Assembly (NCBI GenBank): GCA_963971305.1
Contig: OZ020317.1
Location: 17,192,001 to 17,256,000, forward strand
Source of the DNA: Arcuatula senhousia
Lineage: Eukaryota; Mollusca; Bivalvia; Mytilida; Mytilidae
Length of the DNA: 64,000 bases
Direction of reading: 5' to 3'
Positions 9,104 to 18,600 of this stretch are shown one piece after another (position 1 is the first letter of the stretch; each line of letters opens with the position of its first letter). The notes below the pieces were generated by a model, which did not search any database, was not told where the DNA came from, and was given only the letters and a program-made list of their open reading frames with translations. The position numbers and the translations under genes are program-made.

Positions 9104-11171
9104 CGTTAACAATTTTTCAAAAATCTTCTCCTCTGAAACTACTGAACATAATTGATTAACTTGGTATGATTGATCCTTAGGGTGTCCTGCACCAAACTTG
9201 TGTTTCGATTTTTGATCTGTCAAAAAACATGGCCGCCTTTACTAAAAATAGATTAGGGGGGTCAGACTACTGCTTTTTTGCTTATAAATCAAAAAGTATA
9301 AGAGATAGAGGAAATCTGAGGCCACGCTAATGATTCAGCATCAAAAGCTCTACGAAAATCTCCATTTGGTCAAAGTTGTCAGATGACCCCTTATAGGGTT
9401 ACGGCCCCTTAAAGGTGAAAAATAGCATTTGTTCATGTTTTTTGGCCTACAGAATGAAAACTATTGCAGATAGAGATTAGCTGTTGCTTGCTTAAATGTT
9501 CAGCTCATTTAGCTCTACGAAAGTCTTCATAGGGTCGAAGTTGTCAGATGACCCCTTATAGGGGTTACGGCCCCTTAAAGGTGAAAAATGGCAATTTTTC
9601 ATGTTTTTGGCCTACAGAATGAAAACTATTGCAGATAGAGATAAGATGTTGCTTGCTTGTAAGGTTTAGCTCATTTAGCTCTACAAAAGTCTCCATAGGG
9701 TCGAAGTTGTCAGATGACCCCTTATTGGGGTTACGGCCCTTGAAAAATAGCGTTTTTTCATGTTTTTGTCCTACAGAATGGAAACTATTGCACATAGAGA
9801 TTAGCTGTTGCTTGCTTAAATGTTCAGCTCATTTAGCTCTACAAAATTCTCCATAGGGTCCTAGTTGTCAGATGACCCCTTATAGGGGTTATGACTCCTT
9901 AAAGGTGAAAAATAGCATTTTTCATGTTTTTGGCCTACAGAATGAAAACTATTGCAGATAGAGATTAGCTGTTGTTTGCTTAAATGTTCAGCTCATTTAG
10001 CTCTACAAAATTCTCCATAGGGTCGAAGTTGTCAGATGACCCCTTTTAGGGGTTACGGCCCCTGAAAAATAGCTATTTTTCATGTTTGTGGCCTACAGAA
10101 TGAAAACTATTGCAGATAGAGATTAGCTGTTGCTTGCTTAAATGTTCAGCTCATTTAGCTCTACAAAATTCTCCATAGGGTCAAAGTTGTCAGATGACCC
10201 CTTATAGGGGTTACGACCCCTGAAAAAAACGATTTTTCATGTTTTTGGCCTACAGAATGAAAACTATTGCAGATAGAGATTAGCTGTTGCTTGCTTAAAT
10301 GTTTAGCTCATTTAGCTCTATGAAAGTCTCCATAGGGTGGAAGTTGTCAGATGACCTCTTATAGGGGTTACGGCCCCTTAAAGGTGAAAAATAGCCATTT
10401 TTCATGTTTTTGGCCTACAGAATGAAAACTATTGCAGATAGAGATTAGCTGTTGCTTGCTTAAATGTTTAGCTCATTTAGCTCTACAAAAGTCTCCATAG
10501 GGTCGAAGTTGTCAGATGACCCCTTATTGGGGTTACGGTCCTTGAAAATAGCGTTTTTTCATGTTTTTGTCCTACAGAATGGAAACTATTGCACATAGAG
10601 ATTAGCTGTTGCTTGCTTAAATGTTCAGCTCATTTAGCTCTTCAAAATTCTCCATAGGGTCGAAGTTGTCAGATGACCCCTTATAGGGGTTACGGCCCCT
10701 GAAAAATAGCGATTTTTCATGTTTTTGGCCTACAGAATGAAAACTATTGCAGATAGAGATTAGCTGTTGCTTCCTTAAATGTTCAGCTCATTTAGCTCTA
10801 CAAAATTCTCCATAGGGTCAAAGTTGTCAGATGACCCCTTATAGGGGTTACGGCCCCTGAAAAAACGATTTTTCATGTTTTTGGCCTACAGAATGAAAAC
10901 TATTGCAGATAGAGATTAGCTGTTGCTTGCTTAAATGTTCAGCTCATTTAGCTCTACAAAAGTCTCCATAGGGTCGAAGTTGTCAGATGACTCCTTATAG
11001 GGGTAATGACCCCTTACAGGTGAAAAATGGTGTTTTTGGCCTATAGAATGAAAACTATTGCAGGTAGAGAAAAGCTGTTGCTTGCTTAAATGTTCAGCTC
11101 ATTTAGCTCTACAAAAGTATAGGGTCAACATCAAGACCAGGTGAGCGATTCAGGCTCCTGGGAGCCTCTTG
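9020..11171 (+). mobile_element. Tandem-core non-autonomous element, Helentron-associated (HINE/pearl)-like, copy 1
   Basis: Begins with the imperfect palindrome AGCTCACCTGGACC...CATGTGAGCT and a (CGT)n run at ~9070-9103, has about eleven ~160-bp tandem units, and ends with CCAGGTGAGCG, the inverted counterpart of the start, then the hairpin AGGCTCCTGGGAGCCT and CTTG. Subterminal inverted repeats plus a 3' hairpin and no protein fit non-autonomous Helentron-type elements, and bivalve pearl elements have this tandem-core plan. Superfamily is inference. Related copies: 15709, 50266, 52605. Confidence 0.75.
9440..11110 (+). repeat. ~160-bp tandem array inside the element
   Basis: The landmark (T)GAAAACTATTGCAGATAG recurs near 9456, 9618, 9779, 9942, 10099, 10257, 10423, 10579, 10737, 10897 and 11046. 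Spacing is 149-166 bp. Each unit contains the near-perfect palindrome ACCCCTTATAGGGGT. No frame stays open across units. Confidence 0.85.
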
Positions 11172-11379
11172 TTTTTCACTAATACCCCTAACAAAATGAA
11201 ACTTCGATAAGAATGATATAATTAGTCTTTTCTTGTCATTCCAAAACATATACTATGGCATACTAGTGGGTAAATTTTGGATAGTATAAAACAGCAATAC
11301 ATAGAGTAACCAAACATACAACATATAAACAGTTTCAATAACACATTAACATCACATAAGAAAAAAAACCAAGTAGAAT

Positions 11380-11730
11380 TAAGCATTAGCTGACATGGAC
11401 CTGTTTCTCAATTCTATCTGTTGAATAAAGTCACACAGATCAGCCAATAACTCATTTGTCGGGACTAATAGAAATGTAATTTTATTAATAGGGCTTAAGT
11501 TGGGGAATTGGTTGTTATAGTTATTTTTTATGTTATCGAAAAACAGATTTCGTAGATTATCGTTATATGTACAATTAAGAAAAAAGTGAAATTCATCTTC
11601 AAGGATATTGCAACATTTACAGAGTCTTTCTGGTCTAGGAATTTTCTTGAATGAATAGACAGTGATCGCTAGTTCTAAATTGCGTTATAAGTTTACGTTC
11701 AAAAAATTTGATTCTTTCAAATCTGTCTCT
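11380..11730 (-). pseudogene. LINE 3' ORF fragment (Cys-His zinc region)
   Basis: Read on the minus strand it encodes PRPERLCKCC, then EDEFHFFLNCTYN, and ends with a stop near 11385. This is the Cys-Cys-His-Cys tail typical of the C-terminus of invertebrate LINE reverse transcriptase proteins. Only the last ~110 residues are visible. Upstream on that strand the reading decays (about 11690-11730). Confidence 0.65.
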
Positions 11731-11789
11731 AAGTATTTAACAGTATTTATGTTTTTGCATTGTCAGACTTTCGGGGCCGTGGCTGACGG

Positions 11790-12640
11790 ACTGGGTTATC
11801 CGACCAATATGCTCAAACTCCTCACAGTTTCACAGTACATTAATTTCCGGGCTTCTTTTCAATGACCTCTTTTTGACCACTACTTTCTAAATAAAAATCC
11901 ATGAAAAATACTCACATATTCTTATAAATGCCAAACTCCTTCGCAGTAGGTACTTATCCTTGCCGACTGAAAGTAGTACCGGATAATCCCCTCTGCTGGA
12001 TACTTTCATGAATTCGACAAGATTCTTGTCGAAAATTTTTATATCAATGAATTGTTCAAAATTTCTTATCACTGTTAATTAAAATACCAACTTTATGGCC
12101 CTTAATTTTTTACTAAGCAAAATGGATTAGATTTGTTGTAAAACCGGTTCCAGCAAACACGCACTATTTTAAAGTGAATGATTACTAAATGTATTTAGGC
12201 TATACTATTATAAATGTGGTTTTGTATTAGTTAGTACTTGTCATGGTTTATAACTAAGAAAACTGGGGTCACAAAAGGTCACAGTGGGGTCAGAAGAGGT
12301 CATCCAAAAGAAGTCCGGAAAGCCTGGTGCAGTGATTAGTGTACGGACCGTGGGACGGGAACTTGAACTGTGAGGAGTTTGCCTAAATGCATTACGCAAC
12401 CAAATACTTCTACTGAACTTCACTTTAAAATAGTGCGTATTCATTTAAACTGTGTTTTACAACAAATTGAATAAATTTTATAGGAAATCTTGATGGAATT
12501 CATACAAGCCTGTAGCAGTGGGATAATTCTGACCTATTTTTGTCGGGAAGGATAAGCCTACTGCGAAGGAGTTTGCAATATGCTGTCAGGCTATTGATTG
12601 TCGGACTACCGGATTACCAAAAAGGTTCCATTTTTAACAA
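11790..12640. repeat. Inverted repeats in permuted order
   Basis: Three blocks on the left recur inverted on the right: A (CAAACTCCTCACAG region, 11810-11880 with 12260-12385), C (TTGTTGTAAAAC...ACTATTTTAAAGTGAA, 12133-12180 with 12420-12475), and B (CTCCTTCGCAGTAGG region, 11935-11965 with 12545-12575). Left order is A-B-C; the right side read in reverse is B-C-A, so it is not a simple palindrome. No gene is visible. Confidence 0.6.
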
Positions 12641-13620
12641 TTACCGCAGCGGAATCTTGTTTTAACCATGTTTCGACAGTTATAGGTTATTTGATTGATC
12701 AAATAAAAACGATTGCGATTAATTTCTACTAGATAAAACATTCTCTCTTTTGTGGCTATCAGAAAAGGGAAAAAAATAAAATAAAAATAATTTCATTTCG
12801 AAAATGTGAACGTGCTGGTATACTGTTTTATGATAAAAAAGTTGGGATCACGTTCCATATTTTCCAAACCATTAGTTTGGAATGATCTGCAAGCACCCTT
12901 GAAAAAGAATAGAAATTATCAAATCAGTTTAAATACGGATTTGTTGAATATTTTGATTGCAAAAAATGTCCACAATGTCTTACACTATATTATGATAATA
13001 GTATTTTGGAATATTGAAATTTTATTTGATTTATTTTAAAGGTTTTTTTCAAGAGAAAATTCTGAATCCTTAATGAAATAAAAAGATTGTGCTATTTTTC
13101 CTCTGTGATGGTGCTTGACTTTTGTATATATATTTGTTTCATTTTACGTGCTATGTGTCTTTCAAGCTAATAAGATTTTTGTATAACGGCCATAATTTAG
13201 AAGTTTGTTATGATTTGTCTGCCGAAAAAAAAACCTACAACAAAAATGTTTGTTTAACACATTGCAAAAGTTTATATAATGCATTGATGGCGTGTTGAAT
13301 GATAACATCAAGAACAGAGATACTGTAGAAGTAAAATATATCTGAGTAATATAACTGCACATTGTTTAGCTAACTTGACTCAAACACAAGCGAGTTATTT
13401 CCTTTGCTTTTCTGATATTACATTGTAATTGACAAACGATTACTGGGTAATCTTGCTGGGTTACCTGTGTTCGAATTTTTTGTTTTAGTTAATAAATAAC
13501 AATTCAAAAATATGTAGCATTTGGTAAAAAAAACTTCTATAACTCTAAAACTTCACAAAGCTAAAATCTGACCGATTGAAGACTTTTTATCATAATTTTG
13601 TTTTACATTCGTCAATAGGT
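12641..13620. other. AT-rich region without a recognised gene
   Basis: Contains an A-rich run at ~12770-12790 that could be a retroelement tail. Short ORFs are low complexity and show no family motif. Confidence 0.4.
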
Positions 13621-13696
13621 AATTTATGAAAGGATATGGAGTGAATGAACATGAGATCATAACACATATGTTAACTCCAACTACAATTAATTATAT

Positions 13697-13742
13697 GAGC
13701 TGTATGGCCATTTCGGAAATTTATTCCTCATCAGCCGAGCAC
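13697..13742 (-). ncRNA. Candidate type I hammerhead ribozyme
   Basis: On the minus strand, CTGATGA (13734-13728) is followed by stem II GGAA-TAAAT-TTCC (13727-13715), GAAA (13714-13711) and an 8-nt palindromic stem III ATGGCCAT (13711-13704). Cleavage would follow A at 13703. All core nucleotides are present. Stem I pairs only partly (GTGCTCGG with CAGCTCAT), leaving an internal loop. Short palindromic stem III is typical of hammerheads in Penelope-like elements and retrozymes. Confidence 0.6.
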
Positions 13743-13744
13743 TA

Positions 13745-13870
13745 GAACCCAAACATAGGAAATCCATCATTTCAAAAGGTGTTTAAAACGCATAAAACCA
13801 AATGAAATCCAAATAAGAATAGCTAAGGGCAAAACTATGACGGAGGGAGTTAAACCTTAGGTTATAGAAT
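13745..13870. repeat. Dispersed repeat shared with 16500-16620
   Basis: The stretch ATGCATAAAACCAAA(T/C)GAAATCCAAATA...GGCAAAACTATGA(C/T)GGAGG(G/A)AGTTAAACCTTA appears, with differences, both here and near 16535-16615. It adjoins the ribozyme repeat on this side only. Confidence 0.7.
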
Positions 13871-14130
13871 TTACACAAATTAAGATAATGGTTATAAACA
13901 AAGTATACACATGGGAAGTAATCTCACTATTTAAAAAAAACTAAACACGAAGAGGGGAATTGTTCTACACACGGCATTAAAGAGAAACTCCTGTTATAAA
14001 TAATTTATGGAAGGATATGGAGTAAATTAGTCTATATCTACCATTTCAAGATAAAAAAATCGTCTTTTCATTTGAGCTAGACGGTTGTATAAGTATTAGG
14101 CTGATTGAGCACTAACACGGCCAACAATAT

Positions 14131-14729
14131 CTTAAATCACAACTCCAGGTTATAAAAGAAAATACTTTTGGAGAGCTTTCGGTTTATGATTAAGTTTCTT
14201 GATTTTTTTTTTTCACATTTTTTGTCATGCAAAACCTTATTTAAAAAAACACAAAAAACATGATAATGTCGTCAGCTGTAATTATGTAAGTTTTTAAAAA
14301 TACGTATTTTATCGTTATCTGTTATTTCTTCGCCGAGCGTCCGAGGGTGTAAATTTTAGACATGTCTACACAAAACGACCTGCAGCGACATATTGTTATG
14401 AAATATTAAGTTGTCATAGCTTCTTCGATTTTCACAAGAAGGTGAAATTGACAAATAACATGAAAAAAAACGCACACTTACCCAGATTTTTTTTTTCAAA
14501 TTAATTTTCTCAATAACCTGCAAATGTGATTTAGAACATTGGTGCAATGTCAAAGTGTTAATGCCCTATAATTACATTTACCGTGCATACATGTATAATC
14601 AAAATGCAGTAATTCTATTGGTTAATTGACACCTTGAATCGTCTTTCATACCTCGATGAAATGTCACTTGTTTTACGTAGCCGTAGCCGGGTCCTGACCT
14701 TACTATCCGCACAATTAAAATTATAAGAT
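14131..14729. other. No gene recognised
   Basis: AT-rich with homopolymer runs. Nothing supported on either strand. Confidence 0.4.
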
Positions 14730-15690
14730 GTAGAAAGGTTTGTGTCAGTACTTTTTATTCTCTTTCTCATACAAAGCGTGTCTGGGTCATAACTTTTTTT
14801 ATTAATTGATATAAGGCTTTGGTATGTGGATGTAACACCATGAGACGATGTGCCGCGTACAAAAATGACCTTAATATGGCCTTGACCTTTGACTTCAAGG
14901 TCATATTTATGCTAATTAAACATGAAGTGGGTCAAGGCCATAACTTTTTTATTCTTTGACATAGGCTTTGATATTTGACATGTAGATGTATCACCATGAG
15001 ACGATGTGTCGTTACCATAAATGGCCTTCATTTGACCTTTGACTTCAAGGCCAGATTGAGGCTAATTTTACATGCAAACTGTGTCTTGGCTACAACTTTG
15101 TAATTCTTGACATTCGGGCTTTGGTTTTTGACTTGTAGATGCATCGCCATGCAATGACGTGTCGCTTAACTGAATATTTTTCATACAACATTGAACTTTC
15201 GCTGCAAGGTCAAATTTATACTAATTATACATGCAAAGTGTGTCCAAATCTATACCTTTTTATTCTTTGACATAAGTCTTTGATAGATGTAGATAAACCA
15301 CCATGAGACGATGTGTCGCAATCCTGAGTGGCCTTCATTTGACCTTTGACCTTAAGGTCAAATTGAGGCTAATTTCGTTTGGTTAGAACTTTTTTTTATT
15401 CTTGACATAGGGCTTTGGTTTTTTAAGTGTAGATGTATCACTATGCGATGATGTGTCACTTAACTGAATATTCTTCATACGACCTTGACCTTTGACCTCA
15501 GGTCAAATTCATACTAGTTATACTTGAATAGTGTGTCCAGGCCATAATTTTTTTATTCTTTGACATAGGACTTTGATATTTTCCATGTAGATGCGTATAA
15601 TGATACTATGTGTCGCAAACCTGAATGGCCTTCATTTGACCTTTGACCTCAAGGTCAAATTGAGGCTAATTTTACATGCGAACTTTGTCA
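14730..15690 (+). repeat. Dimeric ~150-bp tandem repeat rich in TGACCT half-sites
   Basis: Six diverged units with landmarks near 14836, 14991, 15145, 15299, 15440 and 15600. Units alternate between two types (one with TACTAATTATAC, the other with GAGGCTAATTTTACATG), so the true period is ~300 bp. Most units carry TGACCTTTGAC(C/T)T followed by a palindromic AAGGTCA. Confidence 0.75.
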
Positions 15691-15708
15691 GGCACGAACC
15701 TTTTAATA

Positions 15709-16110
15709 AGCTCACCTGGCCAAAGGCCATCACTATGCGTCCGTCGTCGTTCGTCGTCCGTCTTCTGTTGTCTGTCGTCGTCCGTCGTCCGTTAACAATT
15801 TTAAAAAATCTTCTTCTCTGAAACCACTGAACCAATTCAACAGAAATGATATATGACATGTTGGCAACAAACGATCCTCATTTTAAAATGATTCGATAAA
15901 AAACATGGCCGCTGTTACTAAAAATAGAACATAGGGTAAAATCACTTAAAATGGCTTATAACTCAGCAACCATAACAGATAGAAAAAATCCGAAGGATCT
16001 GAGGCTCATCAGAATCAAAAGCTCTACAAAAGTCTCCATTTGGTTGAAGTTGTCAGATGACCCTTTAAAGGTAAAAAATAACATTTTTTTCGTGTTTTTG
16101 CCCTATAGAT
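15709..16110 (+). mobile_element. HINE/pearl-like element, 5' end only (copy 2)
   Basis: Starts AGCTCACCTGGCCAAAGGCC, then CGTC-rich microsatellite and the conserved leader (TCTCTGAAACCACTGAACC; AAAACATGGCCGC), and breaks off in the first core unit near 16110. No 3' hairpin end is present. Confidence 0.75.
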
Positions 16111-16629
16111 AAAAACATAAAATAAAACGTTCAGATGATATGTTTACAACTTGAAAACTTGTGTTATTTTTCAATGGATGAGGTTTTTGATCAGGTTGGT
16201 TTACAACTGGGGAGTTTGATTTTTAAATTGTTTATGTCAGCTACTGCATATTTTCACTTTTTTTCATTTTTTTAATAGAAGAGAGCTCTACGGCAAGTTC
16301 TCTCGAAAAATTTGCCTAATGCTGAAATTGATTTTTATTTCGTCCGGATATGCTTCTCATAGTTTTTACAGGTCCGGTATGAATCTACAGTTATCTAAAA
16401 AGCTCCCGCCTTGAACCGTAAAACGTATTAGCTTGTCATAAATCCGCACCCAATAAATAATTTATGAAGACGTATTAGCTTGTCATAAATCCGCACCCAA
16501 TAAATAATAAGGAAATCCCAATTTAAAAAAGATGTTCAAAATGCATAAAACCAAACGAAATCCAAATATATATAGATAATGGCAAAACTATGATGGAGGA
16601 AGTTAAACCTTATGGATGCAATATTAATT
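16111..16629. repeat. Unassigned sequence with a short tandem duplication and a dispersed repeat
   Basis: ACGTATTAGCTTGTCATAAA and the following ~18 bases occur twice (about 16424 and 16470). Positions 16535-16615 match 13785-13860. No gene. The 8-bp TSD TATTAATT of the next element is at 16622-16629. Confidence 0.6.
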
Positions 16630-17443
16630 CAGGGTTGGCAAAAACCCGGGTTTTAAGAGTATTTCCCAGCCCAGTGGGAAATACTGGGAAAACCCGGGTT
16701 TTATTGGGTTTTACTTGGTAATACTTGGCATTACTGGGTAATAAGTTCTATCATCAAAAACCTACATAACAACCAATATTAATAAGTGCACATACACTTT
16801 TAGAATAAGAACACTATTAAAAACGGATTTTAATATGAGTAGTGAAAGATTAAAATAAAATTAAAAAGATATAGTTTATACATGTATGATGAATTAAACA
16901 TGTACAGAAATGACAAAGGGCTATATATAAATTAACTTAGCATTGCCATATATAAGTTCAAAGGTTTTTTTTTAATGCATGTCTCATTCTTATAAAAACT
17001 CAAGCCCTACATATTAACAAATAAACAGAATTATGATGTTTTGATTGCTAATCCTTATTTAATCTCTACATGTATATGGTTTCACAGATTTGTAAAAAAA
17101 ATATAGCCTGGGGTTTTTATAAATATTTAGCATAGATTAAACTGTGTATTGTCATCATGACAATCAAAGAAAAAAATTACAGCAAATTAAATAGTAGTGC
17201 AAATATATAAATTCTTGGAATAATGCATGAATAGTAAAGTTTTATTTACTGTCAAATACAAATCATTTATGTATTTTGTAGATGAGGAAAAAAATTGAAG
17301 TATGAAATATTATTAAATAGGATTATTTTTATTAATAAATTCCTATTACCCAGTATTGCCCACTCTGACAATGTTAAGGGTATTGTCCAGCCCGGGAAAA
17401 CCCGGGTGGAAAAACCCGGGCGGTCAATACTTTGCCAACCCTG
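16630..17443. mobile_element. hAT-type MITE, 814 bp, with 8-bp TSD
   Basis: Both ends read CAGGGTTGGCAAA inward (13-bp perfect TIR) and are flanked by TATTAATT at 16622-16629 and 17444-17451. Subterminal AACCCGGGTTTT motifs recur at both sides. The interior is AT-rich without a transposase, so it is non-autonomous. TIR sequence and 8-bp TSD fit the hAT superfamily. Confidence 0.9.
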
Positions 17444-17589
17444 TATTAATTTCCTGTTTTGTAATTTGCATTTTAAAAAAAATATGTAGTAACTACTGGG
17501 TCGATAACCGCTGCTGGTAGACCAGAAGTCCCTGAGGGTAATCACAAGCCTGGTCGTCAAACTTGTCTGACACGATTTTACCAATAAAT

Positions 17590-17870
17590 TTCTAATATTT
17601 TTTGTCATTGAAATTTCCGATTGTTAAATTCTAAATTGTTTAAAACACCAGGTTTCTTTCCTTGTAATACACATGGTCGATATCCTCGATGCTGGATTTG
17701 GCTTTCCTGTTCGAACTTTTTGGTTTTGAGAACTTTTCATTCAATATGTTTGGTTTTTGATCTTCCAATGGTTTGATTCAAATACTGCTGATGAGAGTTT
17801 ACTCCTTGAAATATCGATATACAGCATAGCCAAATTAACCGCTTTATGCCCCTTTTGTATTGTATTTTTC
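17590..17870 (-). repeat. Dispersed repeat, copy of 62795-63060, possible decayed coding segment
   Basis: Aligns with 62795-63060 over about 270 bp. On the minus strand the two copies share peptides such as SIF(E/Q)GV and LQGKK(S/P)GVLNN(F/L)EFNNRK, but this copy has three single-base insertions relative to the other, so its frame is broken. Family unknown. Confidence 0.65.
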
Positions 17871-18159
17871 TTGTATTAATATAAATGTTTTGAGCCCAGC
17901 TATGAGACGATTTTAATATGAAGATTTTTGTTTATCAAATATGGACTTCGGGCATGTTTAAGTGGCGTCATAATTGTTCCATTCTATCGCTAGAAGTCGC
18001 GCGCGTCTATCAAAACAAAATATCTGAATCTCGGGAAGAGAATCTGTTTTTAAAATTTTCGCGAAACAAGACCAAAAAAAGCGGCGCATGTTAACCAAAC
18101 AAATAACTTGAATGATTCAGCAGATATATTTTATTCCCTGCAGTCGTTACATTTACCTT
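17871..18159. other. No gene recognised
   Basis: Short interval between two repeats; nothing supported. Confidence 0.4.
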
Positions 18160-18600
18160 GTCCGCCTCAGTAGCCTTGCATTGGAAAATGTATGCTTCGG
18201 ATGCTGAATTTGACATATTTTTCCCGCATGGATGACCACTTACAAAAAAACGGATAAAGTCCACTCCCGCTTACTTGCAAGTGCCTCATCAACTCTATTT
18301 GTATGGTAGGTGCACCTAGTGATGCTAAGCACAATGCATGCCTTGGATGCCGGCTGTGATCCATATTTTTGCATCAACGACCCTTACAGAAGAATGGTTA
18401 AAGTCCATTTCCGCTAACAGACAAGTACCATATCAACCAAAGTGGTATGTGAGGTGCTTCTAGGGATGCCTAGCAAGATACATGGTTCAGATACTGGTCG
18501 CAACTTTCTTTTCCTGCATGAATGAGCACTTCAAATTTTGAAAAGTTCAAGTCAATTCCCGCTCAGTGACCTAGCTGTTTGATAGATTTAAAGGCGGGGC
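18160..18600 (+). repeat. Diverged ~145-bp tandem repeat
   Basis: Three related units with landmarks (CCCGCATGGATGA, GCATCAACGA, CCTGCATGAATGA) near 18226, 18368 and 18516. The third runs into the first 2.94-kb unit, so the triplication's left breakpoint lies inside this repeat. Confidence 0.65.

Larger units (their letters stand above)
13621..14130 (-). repeat. Tandem pair of ~380-bp repeats with a ribozyme site (retrozyme-like)
   Basis: AATTTATG(A/G)AAGGATATGGAGT occurs at 13621 and 14002. Downstream, GAGCT...GAGCAC brackets a hammerhead fold at 13697-13742 and a degenerate sequence at 14074-14112. The same spacing in both (76 and 72 bp) indicates direct repeats with a ~380-bp period. Non-coding. 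Confidence 0.55.

Noticed and set aside
9061..9110. (CGT)n as a host trinucleotide expansion
   Set aside because: It is the regular 5' microsatellite of the HINE-like family, also seen at 15740 and 52660.
15995..16010. TCATCAG (minus-strand CTGATGA) in the HINE-like leader
   Set aside because: The sequence after it does not form stem II followed by GAAA.
17785..17825. Possible hammerhead (CTGATGA) on the plus strand, also near 62980
   Set aside because: No GAAA at the right distance after a stem II; on the minus strand it fits the shared peptide of the dispersed repeat.
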